Shown: piece after piece, positions 22,995 through 34,080 of the stretch | Layout of the letters: every line of letters starts with the position of its first letter | How positions within the stretch are numbered: the stretch's first letter is position 1 | Source of the DNA: Streptomyces sp. NBC_01314 | GTDB lineage: Bacteria; Actinomycetota; Actinomycetes; Streptomycetales; Streptomycetaceae | Length of the DNA: 64,000 nucleotides | Assembly (NCBI RefSeq): GCF_041435215.1 | Contig: NZ_CP108394.1 | Span: 10,292,001 to 10,356,000, forward strand | Direction: 5' to 3' | The notes under the pieces: model-generated | What the model was told of the DNA's origin: nothing | The model's database searches: none | Seen by the model: only the letters and a program-made list of their open reading frames with translations | Made by a program: the position numbers and the translations under genes

Positions 22995-24484
22995 TCACCC
23001 GTTTCTCGGTCGCCACGACCACCGATGTCGCCCTGCGCCTCACGGAACATCTGCGCCGCGCGGACGGCCAGGAGGACTGCTGTTTCGTCCTGTGGCGGCC
23101 GAGCACCGGCTCCCGCCGTACCACCGCACTGATCGTCGACCTCGTCCTGCCCGAGGACGGCGAGCGGATCGTGCACGGCACCGTGGACTTCACCAGCGCC
23201 TACTTCCTGCGCGCCGCCGGCATCGCCACCGAGCGCGGCTGCGGCCTCGGGTTCATCCACTCCCACCCACGAGGCCGCCGATGGCAGCGCCTGAACGCCA
23301 TCGACCACGCGGCCGAGGAATCCTTTGCCGCCCAGCCCCTGGCCATCACCGGCCTCCCCCTGGTCGGCCTGACCTTCGCCGGCGCGGACGCCGGATACGG
23401 TGCCCGCATCTGGCAGCAGCACGCACCCCGCACCTACGTTCCCACCGAAGCGGAGAACGTCCGTGTCGTCGGTGGACGTTTCGCGGTCACCTTCAACGAC
23501 CGCCTCGTCCCCGTACCCAAGGCCACGAACCGGCAGTTGCGCACCGTCTCCGCCTGGGGGCGGGACGCCCAGAACGACCTGGCAAGGCTCCATGTCGGCG
23601 TCGTCGGCACCGGCTCGGTCGGCATGATCGTCGTCGAGGCGCTGGCCCGTACCGGCATCCAGAACCTGAGCCTCTTCGACTTCGACACCGTCGAGGACGT
23701 CAACCTCGACCGGCTCCTGCACGCCACTCCCCAGGACGTACGGCTGCACCGGGCCAAGGTGGACCTGGCCGAGCGCGCCGCCCACCGAGCCGCCACCGCC
23801 ACCGACGTCCGCGTCACGACGTACGAGACGAGCGTGGTGGAGCCGGACGGCTACGCCGCCGCCACCGACTGCGACGTGCTCTTCTCCTGCGTCGACCGGC
23901 CCTGGCCCCGCGCCGCCCTCAACCTTCTCGCCTACGCCCACCTCATCCCCGTCGTCGACGGCGGCATCGCCGTCGATGCCCGCGGCGGACGCATGAACGG
24001 CGCCGAATGGCGCGCCCACGTCGCCGCACCCGGCCGCGCCTGCATGGAATGCCTCGGCCAGTACGACCCCGCCCACGTCGCCGTGGAACGCGACGGACTG
24101 CTTGACGACCCCACCTACATCAAGGGCCTGGCGGCCGACCATCCGCTGCGCCGCAAGGAGAACGTCTTCATCTTCTCCGCGAACGCCGCAGCCGCGCAGC
24201 TCAACCAGTTCCTCACCATGACCACCGCACCGGGCGGCATCGCCGACACCGGCGCACACCTGTACCACCTGACCACCGGCAGCATCGACCGCCGCCTCGA
24301 AGGCTGCGCGCCGGAATGCCCCTACCATGGTCGGCTCCGCGCTCTCGGCGATCACACCCCCGTGTCCGTCACGCGCCGGCATCACGCTGCTGAACAGGCG
24401 CGTGACGCTCGCCGTCAGGCCGCACGCAGGTGGCCGGTACGCCTTCGGCGAGCTGTGGACGACCTGATCGCCGGCTACCGCTGA
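22991..24484 (+). CDS. JAB/JAMM peptidase-E1 (ThiF) fusion of ubiquitin-like system
   Basis: A 497-residue two-domain protein. Residues ~1-150 are a JAB deubiquitinase-like domain with GFIHSHPRGRRWQRLNAIDH: His90-Ser-His92 and Asp105 fit the JAMM zinc motif. Residues ~185-445 are an E1/ThiF adenylating domain: GVVGTGSVGMIV (GxGxxG at 206-211), LFDFDTVEDVNLDRL, DVLFSCVDRPWPRAAL, and a zinc-binding CMEC (351-354) with CAPEC (439-443). The domain would adenylate a ubiquitin-like C-terminus, while the JAB part would trim or deconjugate it. JAB-E1 fusions with multiubiquitin and E2 proteins are known from comparative genomics, and related Bil/Bub systems act against phage. The role here is inferred. 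Confidence 0.9.
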   Translation: MITRFSVATTTDVALRLTEHLRRADGQEDCCFVLWRPSTGSRRTTALIVDLVLPEDGERIVHGTVDFTSAYFLRAAGIATERGCGLGFIHSHPRGRRWQRLNAIDHAAEESFAAQPLAITGLPLVGLTFAGADAGYGARIWQQHAPRTYVPTEAENVRVVGGRFAVTFNDRLVPVPKATNRQLRTVSAWGRDAQNDLARLHVGVVGTGSVGMIVVEALARTGIQNLSLFDFDTVEDVNLDRLLHATPQDVRLHRAKVDLAERAAHRAATATDVRVTTYETSVVEPDGYAAATDCDVLFSCVDRPWPRAALNLLAYAHLIPVVDGGIAVDARGGRMNGAEWRAHVAAPGRACMECLGQYDPAHVAVERDGLLDDPTYIKGLAADHPLRRKENVFIFSANAAAAQLNQFLTMTTAPGGIADTGAHLYHLTTGSIDRRLEGCAPECPYHGRLRALGDHTPVSVTRRHHAAEQARDARRQAARRWPVRLRRAVDDLIAGYR

Positions 24485-24563
24485 CCATGAGCCGCTTCAC
24501 CGTCCGCCAGGGCCCGTGGTTCCCTGGCCGCGTCGGACTGTTCGTGCCGATTCCCAGCCGTGG

Positions 24564-25028
24564 TCACAGGGTGCTGCCGCTGCCGTACGGGGCGTACAGG
24601 TCCAGCAGCCGGGTGCGGGCGGGGCGCAGCCGGTGGGCGAGGATGTCGCCCACCCACTGGGTGACCGCGTGTCCCAGAGCGGGGTCGTCCTGGCACATCG
24701 CGCGTACGGCCACGGCGTCGAACTCGTACGCCCGTACAGGCGTCGTGGTCTCGGCGCCCAGGTGCCAGGCGTGCGGTGCGAACAGCCAGGACCAGCCGAC
24801 GAGTTCGTTGTGTCCGAGGCTCTCGATGACGGCGGCCCGGCGGCCGGGCACTCGCATGTCGAGGTCGATCGTGCCGGTGCGGATGATCCAGAACCGGTCG
24901 GCGCGTCCGCCCTCCTCGAAGAGCCGGAATCCCTGCGGGAACGACACCTCACGGGCGATACGCATCAGCCGGTGCCGGTGCTCGGCGGGCAGCGCCCGCA
25001 GCATGCTGGGAGTGGGCGAAGCGTTCAT
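24564..25028 (-). CDS. Cyclic-nucleotide-binding (cNMP) domain protein
   Basis: A 154-residue Crp/Fnr-type effector domain without a DNA-binding domain. It has MLRALPAEHRHRLMRIAREVSFPQGFRLFEEGGRADRFWIIRTGTIDLDM, then VIESLGHNELVGWSWLFAPH, which form the jelly-roll and phosphate-binding cassette. Position ~75-90 (GHNELVGWSWLF) replaces the usual RxA motif, so nucleotide binding is not assured. Such stand-alone domains are common in streptomycete redox and dormancy islands. A GGGCC-N4-GGTCC box lies 69 bp upstream of its ATG. It is convergent with the JAB-E1 gene. Confidence 0.85.
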   Translation of the reverse strand: MNASPTPSMLRALPAEHRHRLMRIAREVSFPQGFRLFEEGGRADRFWIIRTGTIDLDMRVPGRRAAVIESLGHNELVGWSWLFAPHAWHLGAETTTPVRAYEFDAVAVRAMCQDDPALGHAVTQWVGDILAHRLRPARTRLLDLYAPYGSGSTL

Positions 25029-25096
25029 GACGGCCTCCAGGACGGGCGTACGCACCTGCCATGTCCAGCGTGCGCCCGTACTCCGGCGCGAACCAT

Positions 25097-25110
25097 GGGC
25101 CACCCGGTCC
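25097..25110. promoter_or_regulatory. DevR/OsdR-like box
   Basis: GGGCCACCCGGTCC, one of the recurring GGGNC-N4-GNCCC palindromes of the island, lies 69 bp upstream of the cNMP-domain gene (minus strand). Confidence 0.45.
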
Positions 25111-25229
25111 CACGGCCGGGCCATCCGGCACCGCACGAGAACCCTTCGGCACCCTGTGCCGCCGCCTGCCCCGATGTTCGATGAAGACGTGACACACGTG
25201 AGGCAGCCCGGTCGAAGGGAGTGAGCACC

Positions 25230-25433
25230 GTGGGTACGACACTGACGCCGGACTTCTGGAGGCTGTTCGCCGTCCTCCTGGTGATCGCCATGGCGGTGAC
25301 CTTCGTGGTCAGTGCCGTGCTCGACGCGCTGGCGTTGCGGATGCTGCGCCGCCGTGCCGCGCACGGCCGGTCGCCGGGCACGCGGGCGACCGACGTTGCC
25401 CACCGGTCCGGCCGGACTCCGGTGCGTCACTGA
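25230..25433 (+). CDS. Small single-pass membrane protein
   Basis: A 67-residue protein with one transmembrane helix (FWRLFAVLLVIAMAVTFVVSAVLDALALRML) and a basic, Arg/His-rich C-terminal tail. I do not recognise the family. GTG 25230 is preferred because GAAGGGA lies nine bases upstream; GTG 25221 directly abuts that motif. It is divergent from the cNMP gene and convergent with the AlbA_2 gene. Confidence 0.6.
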   Translation: MGTTLTPDFWRLFAVLLVIAMAVTFVVSAVLDALALRMLRRRAAHGRSPGTRATDVAHRSGRTPVRH

Positions 25434-25483
25434 GCCGGAGAACAAGGCGACGCCGCCGTAGCGGGAATCACCTGCCCCATACT

Positions 25484-26896
25484 TCAGGGCCGACGATTGT
25501 CGTGATCCTGCACAGCGATGCCCAGGCGCTCAGCCCACCGGTACAGGGCGCCCGGGAAGTACGGCGTCCTCTGGTCTCTGACCAGGTCACCCTCGCGGGT
25601 GGTGTACACCGACTCGACCTGGCCGAAACGGCGTCCCAGCCGGGTCAGCAGCAGGTCGGTGGCCCGGAACAGAGCCGGTCCCGGCTGGGGAAAGTCCTCA
25701 ACGAAGGCGCCGATCTCGGCCGAGGCGTACCCGGCCGGCCTGCTGCCGGACGTCAGCCGGACCGGCACAGGCGCCCGGGAGACGACACCTTCGAGGCCCT
25801 CGGGCAGGGGGCCGCTCAGGGTGATACGGATCGCGCACCCGCCAAGGGCACCCGCGCGGTCCACCGCGTGCCGCCCCAGCAGACCGAGCGCCGACACCAC
25901 CACCTCGGTCAGCTCACCCGTGCTGAGCGTCAACAGCCGCGGACTGCCCGGCACTTCGTTGTCGTCCCCGTACCAGCCGTGGTCGGCTCGGGGCGACAAC
26001 GGATACGCCACACCGGCACTGCCGTCGTCCGCGAAGACGGCGATCACCTGTCGAGGGGAGCCCGGGTCCTGGCGTGCGACGAAACCGTCCGCCACAGGCT
26101 CCACCTCGTTGAACGTGGTGTGCGGCTCCTCCAGCAGGGTGATCTCCGTGCGGAGTTGACGCTGGTAGCGCTCGAAGGCCGACCTGTCCCAGGGCACCGC
26201 TCCGGGAGCGTGCGGCACCAGGGTCACGGTGAGATCCGGTTTGGCCGGCACCGGTGCCGACGTACGGACGGGGCTGAAGACCTTCTGCTCCTCGATGGCG
26301 TCCAGCAGCTGGTCGTGGCGCAGTTCACGCTGTGCGTGGCGGTTCTGTTTGTCGAGGAAGGCCGTCTCCACCTCGGTCGGATTCATGAACCGGGTGCGCG
26401 AACCGGACCGTACGGGGAATCGCAGGCAGCCGTCCCGGAGATCGGTGAGGCCCAGTACGGCGTGCGGGGAGCGTGGGCTGGGCGGCACCATCACCAGGGC
26501 GAAGCCCAGCGGTACTTGGCCGTTGGGCGTGTGTGTCTCTTTGGCGAAGTGGATGTCGACCTCGAGGATCGGCGCCGTCCGTGAGGCCAGGGTCTCGCTG
26601 TAGCGGCGGCGCAGTCCGTCGGTGAGCTGGATCGGGGACGCGTGGACGGGGATCGAGGTCTTCCGGTCGTCCTGGAGCCCGAGGACGAGGACCCCGCCGG
26701 TGGAGTTCGCGAACGCGGCGATGTCCTTGGCCAGTTCGCCTCCACCCTCCGTGCCATTGGCGTGCGGTTCGAGCTTGTGGTCGAGGTCCTGGCCCTCGGC
26801 GGCGAGGGGGTTGTTCAGCAACTTCCGCACGTCGTCGGCCGTGGCCTGGGCGGGGTCTGCGCCGAGCAGTGTTGCCAGGCGGCGGTAGTACGACAT
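25484..26896 (-). CDS. Schlafen/AlbA_2-domain putative ATP-binding protein
   Basis: A 470-residue protein. The N-terminal ~170 residues contain an AlbA_2 (Schlafen AAA_4) domain: AAEGQDLDHKLEPHANGTEGGGELAKDIAAFANSTGGVLVLGLQDD, which corresponds to the family 'E-x-x-x-E/H-x-K ... AFANT-x-GG-x-hhhGh' pattern. The rest (LTVTLVPHAPGAVPWDRSAFERYQRQL onward) is unrecognised. AlbA_2 proteins are frequent in phage-defence and stress islands as nuclease-like or regulatory proteins. Its position 1 kb beyond the ubiquitin-like operon makes a defence role possible. It is monocistronic. The start ATG is at 26896. Confidence 0.7.
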   Translation of the reverse strand: MSYYRRLATLLGADPAQATADDVRKLLNNPLAAEGQDLDHKLEPHANGTEGGGELAKDIAAFANSTGGVLVLGLQDDRKTSIPVHASPIQLTDGLRRRYSETLASRTAPILEVDIHFAKETHTPNGQVPLGFALVMVPPSPRSPHAVLGLTDLRDGCLRFPVRSGSRTRFMNPTEVETAFLDKQNRHAQRELRHDQLLDAIEEQKVFSPVRTSAPVPAKPDLTVTLVPHAPGAVPWDRSAFERYQRQLRTEITLLEEPHTTFNEVEPVADGFVARQDPGSPRQVIAVFADDGSAGVAYPLSPRADHGWYGDDNEVPGSPRLLTLSTGELTEVVVSALGLLGRHAVDRAGALGGCAIRITLSGPLPEGLEGVVSRAPVPVRLTSGSRPAGYASAEIGAFVEDFPQPGPALFRATDLLLTRLGRRFGQVESVYTTREGDLVRDQRTPYFPGALYRWAERLGIAVQDHDNRRP

Positions 26897-26996
26897 GTCG
26901 GCACGACAGCGGCAGGGCCGGGAACAGTGCTTCACGTTTTCGCGGCCGATGAGCCGCGGTCGGCGGGTGGGCTTCGGCGCATGACCGGCAGGCGTT

Positions 26997-27010
26997 GGGC
27001 CGAAGGGTCC
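26997..27010. promoter_or_regulatory. DevR/OsdR-like box
   Basis: GGGCCGAAGGGTCC, a GGGNC-N4-GNCCC-type palindrome with one mismatch, lies 105 bp upstream of the universal stress protein gene at 27116. Confidence 0.5.
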
Positions 27011-27115
27011 CTCGAAGGGGCTGGGCGGCCCCTGGTCGCACGGGTGTCCCTGCACGAGGCTCGGCAGGAGACCGGTCAGACCGAGTAGGCCCGGCAGCCA
27101 CAGGAGGAGCCCACC

Positions 27116-28024
27116 ATGCTTCGGCACATCACCACGGGAATCGACGGATCCGCCGAGAGCCTCGCCGCCGCGCACTGGGCGGCCCGTGAGGCGGTGCGTC
27201 GCGGCGTCGCGCTGAACCTCGTGCACGCCTGGACGCTGCACCCGCGCCCCGCACCCTTCGTCCCCGCGGACCGGAGCGAGCGCGGCTGGGCAGAGGAGAC
27301 CCTGCACCGGGCGGCGGGCAGCATCCGTGCCGCGCACCCCGGGCTGCGGATCGTCGAGCGGCTGGTGCGCGACTCCGCGGTGGACGCCCTTCTCACGGAG
27401 GCCGAGGAGACGGAACTGCTGGTCCTCGGGTCCCGAGGTCTCGGCGGCGTCGCGGGATTCATGACCGGCTCGGTGTCCCAGCGGGTCATCGCCAGGTCCA
27501 CCCGCCCGGTCGTGCTCGTACGGGCGGGCGATTCCTCCGCCGATGAACACCTGTCGGTTTCGGACGGAGTCGCGCCGGACGAGATACCTGAGACCCCGTA
27601 CCGCGATGTCGTCCTGGGACTGGATACCCAACACCCCTGCGACGAACTGATCGACTTCGCCTTCACGTCCGCCCGGCGCCGCAACGCCGCGCTGCACGTG
27701 ATCCACGCCTTCAGCGCCCCGCCCTTCCACGTCGCCGACGGCGGCCCGGTCCCGCCCACCGGCCCCGAACTGCTCGCCGCCCAGGAACACTCCGTGGTCG
27801 CGGTGCTGCGCCCGTGGTGCGAGAAGTATCCCGAGGTCCGGGTGACCGAGACCGTCTCCGAGGGACGGGCCGCGACCGCGCTGGTGCGGGCGTCGGCCGG
27901 AGCGTCCCTCGTCGTGGTGGGGCGCAGGCCACGGGACAGCCGCCTCGGCCCGCACGTCGGCGCCGTCACCCACGCGGTGCTGCACCACGTCGGCTGCCCG
28001 GTGGCCGTCGTCCCACACGACTGA
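27116..28024 (+). CDS. Universal stress protein, tandem UspA domains
   Basis: A 302-residue protein with two UspA domains (~1-140 and ~160-300). The first has ITTGIDGSAESLAAAHWAAREAVRRGV and the ATP-binding loop LVLGSRGLGGVAGFMTGSVSQRVIARSTRPVVLVR (G-x2-G-x9-GS). The second has DVVLGLDTQHPCDELIDFAF and LVVVGRRPRDSRLGPHVGAVTHAVLHHVGCPVAVV. It resembles the hypoxia-induced Usp proteins of the mycobacterial DosR regulon (Rv2623 type). The AGGAGCCCACC region precedes the ATG. A palindromic box lies 105 bp upstream. It is followed by a second Usp gene after 51 bp, so probably co-transcribed. Confidence 0.93.
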   Translation: MLRHITTGIDGSAESLAAAHWAAREAVRRGVALNLVHAWTLHPRPAPFVPADRSERGWAEETLHRAAGSIRAAHPGLRIVERLVRDSAVDALLTEAEETELLVLGSRGLGGVAGFMTGSVSQRVIARSTRPVVLVRAGDSSADEHLSVSDGVAPDEIPETPYRDVVLGLDTQHPCDELIDFAFTSARRRNAALHVIHAFSAPPFHVADGGPVPPTGPELLAAQEHSVVAVLRPWCEKYPEVRVTETVSEGRAATALVRASAGASLVVVGRRPRDSRLGPHVGAVTHAVLHHVGCPVAVVPHD

Positions 28025-28075
28025 ACGCACGCCGCGACGGTGCTCCGGGCACCGGCGGCCCCAGGGAGGGAAGTC

Positions 28076-28915
28076 ATGACCACGCGTCACGTCATCGTCG
28101 GTGTGGACGGCTCGGTCGCCGCCGTACGAGCACTGGACCTGGCCGCCGACGAGGCGGCCCTGCGCGCCACCACTCTGGAGATCGTGTACGCCGTGCCCGA
28201 CCTCGACGAGGCCTGGCCGGTGCTGGCGTCTGCCGTCGCTCGGGTGGCCTACCGCCATCCGGGCCTGCCGGTCGTCACCCTCCCCGCCGAGGGGCACCCG
28301 GCGGCCGTACTGGCGGAACGCGGACGTGAGGCCGCGCTGACCGTCGTCGGCCGCCGGAGCCCAGGCGGGCTCGCGGGCACGGTGCTGGGCTCGGTGAGCC
28401 GGCGCCTGGCCGTGCACGCTCACGGCCCGCTGCTGGTCGTACGGGGCGATTCCCCGCCGCACCTGCACAACGAGGTACTGCTCGTCCTCGACGCCGACAT
28501 CGATACGGCCGCGTACGCCATCCACGAAGCGGGACTCCGCAGCGCCGGGCTGCGCATCCTCCGGTCCCCGGCGTATCGCCACCCGGCTTCGGCGCCGGTA
28601 CCGCGCCGCCGAAACGAAGCCGCCGCCTCACATGTCGTCCCGGCCGGCGATGTGCTGGTGGGACAGGGCGAGTGGCACCCGCACGTCCACAGGGAGATCC
28701 AGGACTCCGCACCCGCTTCGGCACAGGCCCTGCTGGAGGCCACCCGTACGGTCGACCTCGTCGTCATCGGCTGCCGACCTGGTCCGGGCGGCCAAGGGCG
28801 CCACCTCGGTTCCTTGGCCCGCACGTTGCTGAATCGGGCCCACTGCCCGGTGCTGGTGGTTACCGCCGGGCAGGAGAGCACCACGCCCTCCCCCACGTGG
28901 GCAGATGCGCGCTGA
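28076..28915 (+). CDS. Universal stress protein, tandem UspA domains (divergent second half)
   Basis: A 279-residue Usp. The first domain is clear ([63 protein letters not shown]). The second ([23 protein letters not shown] ... [34 protein letters not shown]) retains the fold but with a weaker first strand and a degenerate nucleotide loop. AGGGAGGG lies upstream of the ATG. It closely resembles the Usp at 53764-54588 in its start (VVGxDGSxxAVRALDxAADEA), suggesting a shared subfamily that was duplicated within the island. Confidence 0.9.
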   Translation: MTTRHVIVGVDGSVAAVRALDLAADEAALRATTLEIVYAVPDLDEAWPVLASAVARVAYRHPGLPVVTLPAEGHPAAVLAERGREAALTVVGRRSPGGLAGTVLGSVSRRLAVHAHGPLLVVRGDSPPHLHNEVLLVLDADIDTAAYAIHEAGLRSAGLRILRSPAYRHPASAPVPRRRNEAAASHVVPAGDVLVGQGEWHPHVHREIQDSAPASAQALLEATRTVDLVVIGCRPGPGGQGRHLGSLARTLLNRAHCPVLVVTAGQESTTPSPTWADAR

Positions 28916-28918
28916 CAT

Positions 28919-28932
28919 GGGCCGAATGGCCC
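28919..28932. promoter_or_regulatory. DevR/OsdR-like box upstream of pflB
   Basis: GGGCCGAATGGCCC, a perfect GGGCC-N4-GGCCC palindrome, lies 117 bp upstream of the pyruvate formate-lyase start and three bases after the preceding Usp stop. Confidence 0.6.
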
Positions 28933-29049
28933 CACGGGCAGGGACGGACGGCGAGGTCCGGTGCGCTGCCCGGCCCTCCCGGCGGCCGTCGCTCCTCACG
29001 AGTATCGAAAGCAAGGCATTCCCGTGCGAAGCGAGGGAGAGAACCGGCG

Positions 29050-31304
<2,255 letters not shown>

Positions 31305-31308
<4 letters not shown>

Positions 31309-32051
31309 ACACCGTGACCAGGCCGGTGACGGGCCGGATCCACTCCTGGGACCTGTCCACCGGCGTGGACGGCCCCGGTACCCGGTTCGTCCTGTTCGTC
31401 AGCGGCTGCCCACTGCGCTGCCTGTACTGCGCCAACCCCGACACCTGGCACATGCGCGACGGCCGGGAGGCCACGGTCGACGAGGTGATGACGGAGATCG
31501 AGAAGTACCGCGCCTTCATCACCACGGCCGGCGGCGGGGTGACGCTCACCGGCGGAGAGCCGCTGCTCCAGTCCGCCTTCACCGGCGAGATCCTGCGCCG
31601 CTGCAAGGAGGCGGGGCTGCACACCGCCCTGGACACCTCGGGGTTCCTGGGCTCCCGCGCCACCGACGAACTCCTCGCCGACACCGACCTGGTCCTGATC
31701 GACATCAAGTCCTTCGACGTCACCACCTACCGGAAACTCACCGGCGGCCGGCTCGCCCCCACCCTGTCCTTCGCCACCCGCCTAGACCGGCTGGGCATCC
31801 CGATGTGGGTCCGTTACGTCCTGGTCCCCGGCTGGACCGACGACCCGGCAGCCGTCGACGGGCTCGCCCGGTTCGCCGCCGGTCTCGGGCACGTCGACCG
31901 GGTGGACGTCCTGCCGTTCCACAAGCTGGGCGCCGCGAAGTACGAGGCCCTAGGCATCCCCTTCCCGCTGCGTGACAGCCCGAGCCCTGAGCCCGAACTG
32001 GTCCAGCGGGTACGACAACAGTTCCGTGCACGGGGACTGCGCGCCTGCTGA
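31305..32051 (+). CDS. pflA: Pyruvate formate-lyase activating enzyme (radical SAM)
   Basis: A 248-residue radical SAM protein with the CxxxCxxC motif in [15 protein letters not shown] (Cys35, Cys39, Cys42), followed by [15 protein letters not shown] (GGE motif) and VLIDIKSFD. It installs the glycyl radical in PflB using S-adenosylmethionine and a [4Fe-4S] cluster. It starts at GTG 31305, overlapping the pflB stop, so translation is coupled and stoichiometry is linked. Length and order match the enteric pflBA pair. Confidence 0.96.
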
Positions 32052-32065
32052 GCGGCTCGGTCGTC

Positions 32066-32790
32066 CTACGGGAAACGGTCGAGCAGATAGCGGACAGCAC
32101 TGGTCACGGCCTGCAGACGAAAACGTGCCTCTCCGGCGTCGGACGTGCCCGGGTGCGGTCCGTTGGTGTGGGTGATCTGCCAGAGCCCGCGCACGAAGTC
32201 CCCGCCGTCGTCGGGCGGCAGCAGCCCCTGGTTGACGAGGTAGCTGATCGCGGCTCCTCTCGCGCCCTGGCGGCTGGTGGAGAAGCCTTTCATGGCGGCC
32301 TATGTGGACGACGACGGCCTCGAACATGGCACGCAACTGGCCGTTCACCGCTTCGAAACGCTGCTCGACGAGGTTGTCCACAGCCTGGCGGTAGCAGTTC
32401 TTGGCGACGGTCAGGCTGAGGCGGTCGAAGTCGTTCTCCAGTGCCGTGATCTCCTTGCTCAGTGGGACACGAGGTTCGTCCAGCGGCAGCAGCCTGACAT
32501 CTACGAGGCATTCCACGGGTTCGCCCCACGCGCCCTTGGTCGTCTCATGCTCCGGGACAGATCGAAGCCGTCAGCTCGAAGGGCCTCGCGAAGCTGCCAA
32601 TACGGGGTTCCACGTGATTCGTCCTGATCGTGCGGGGCCGCCTTCAACGTGACCAGGCGGACAAACGCATGCAGTGCCTTACGGGCGTCAAAGTCCGCAT
32701 CGGCTACCTGACGGTGCGCGGACTGCAGAGTGCGGAGGACCAGTTCGGCCTTGCCGGATGGCTCGGTCGGCGAGAAGGCGTTGTAGGGGA
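32066..32790 (-). pseudogene. Frameshifted hypothetical protein (HEPN-like C-terminus)
   Basis: Three successive frames on the minus strand join into one protein-like sequence: VPYNAFSPTEPSGKAELVLRTLQSAHRQVADADFDARKALHAFVRLV, then LSKEITALENDFDRLSLTVAKNCYRQAVDNLVEQRFEAVNGQLRAMFEAVVVHIG, then SYLVNQGLLPPDDGGDFVRGLWQITHTNGPHPGTSDAGEARFRLQAVTSAVRYLLDRF. The last segment resembles C-terminal helical domains of abortive-infection-like proteins (GxHPGxSDxxEARFRxxxV). At least two frameshifts break it. I cannot name the family with confidence. Confidence 0.5.
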
Positions 32791-32819
32791 CCGATCCACT
32801 TCAGTAATCGAGCCCGTTC

Positions 32820-33734
32820 TCAGTGTGCGGGGCGCAGGGCCGGGGCGAGGGCGAGGCGGTTGTCGGTGGGGTGGTGGCCTTCGGGGCTGAAAGGCGGGAC
32901 GGAGGCGGAGAGGCAGTCGGCGATCAGGAGGCAGTCGTGTTGGCGGTCTTCGGGGTCGGCGGCGACCAGGGGCTCGCCGTCGGGGCCCCAGATACCGGAG
33001 TTCCCCTGGTACTGCCAGCAGCCTGCCGGAACCTGTTCCCAGCCGCGGCGGTTGGCGTAGGCGACGAACAGCCGCCAGATGCTGGCCATGGCGGGGATGA
33101 TGTGGCGGGTGGCGTCCTGGTAGGGCACCTGGCTCATCGTCCCGTCGCTCAGGCGGAAGTGGCCATCGGCCGCTGTGGGGCCGAGTACGATCTTCGCTCC
33201 CCGCTCGGCAAGGTACTGGTAGAGCGGCGGGAACTCGCACTCGTAGCAGTTGAGGACGCCCACCTTGACATCGTTCAACGAGACGACGGGCGGCAGTTCC
33301 TGACCGAAGGAGTAGTTGCGCCGCTCAGCTGCCCCCTACAGGTGGGTCTTGCGATAGTTCGCCACTACTTGACCGTCGGAAGCGATGACGCTGATGGAGT
33401 CGTAGAAACTGGTGCCGTCGCGCTCGGGGTAGGGCAGGAGTACTGCGAGACCGTTCTCCTTGGCCGCCAGCCGGGCCCGCTCGACCGAAGGACCCTCGCG
33501 GTGTTCTGCCAGTTCCCGGCACTGATCGGGGCCGATGGCGTAGCCGGTGGTGTACTTCTCCGGGAACACCACCACCTGGCAGCCGTAGTCCGCAGCGAGT
33601 GCGGTGACCTCGGCCAGCCGCTCCAGGTTCTGTCGTACCGCCTCAGGGCTTCCGACCGGCCCCTGGCCCTGGTACAGGGCCACCCTCAGCCCCTCGCCAG
33701 GAGCAGGCGGAGTCCGCAGCGCGGAGCGGAACAC
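32820..33734 (-). pseudogene. Carbon-nitrogen hydrolase (nitrilase family) with in-frame stop
   Basis: Minus-strand frame with the nitrilase superfamily triad context: VVVFPEKYTTGYAI (Glu), NYRKTHL (Lys) and GVLNCYECEFPPLYQYLAERGAKIVLGPTAA (Cys). After KTHL a TAG (33336-33338) interrupts the frame; GAAERRNYSFGQELPPVV follows in the same frame. A single nonsense change therefore separates the Glu/Lys part from the nucleophile Cys part. A GTG at 33734 is a likely start. Such enzymes hydrolyse nitriles or amides. The 350 bases upstream (33735-34080) contain no supported feature. Confidence 0.75.
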
Positions 33735-34080
33735 GACACGAACAGGCTGCGTCTTCAACGACCGGTCTTTCCGTGATCGGCGATCCGTGCGACCGCCACC
33801 CCAGCAAGAACGAGCCGGCACGCTGCCAGACACCCCACCAGGCCGACGCGATCACGCATCCCGCCTGGCCATCAGACCTGAGGCCAATACGACACCGCCG
33901 GGGGAGGAACCCTGGCAGCGCAGCGCGTCCACCAGGCGGGCATCAAGGCGACACCCGATCGCCCGAGAGCCCTACCCGCTACAGAACGTCACTTTGGGAC
34001 TGGCCGTCCACAGGGAACATCCGATGGCCGCTGTCATGACCAGCAGGGATGGAATCCGAGGGCTTGGAATCCGGGCGCCC

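Noticed and set aside
33994..34011. TTTGGGACTGGCCGTCCA resembles the mycobacterial DosR box
   Set aside because: The arms are separated by five bases instead of four and the site lies between two pseudogenes, far from any intact start.
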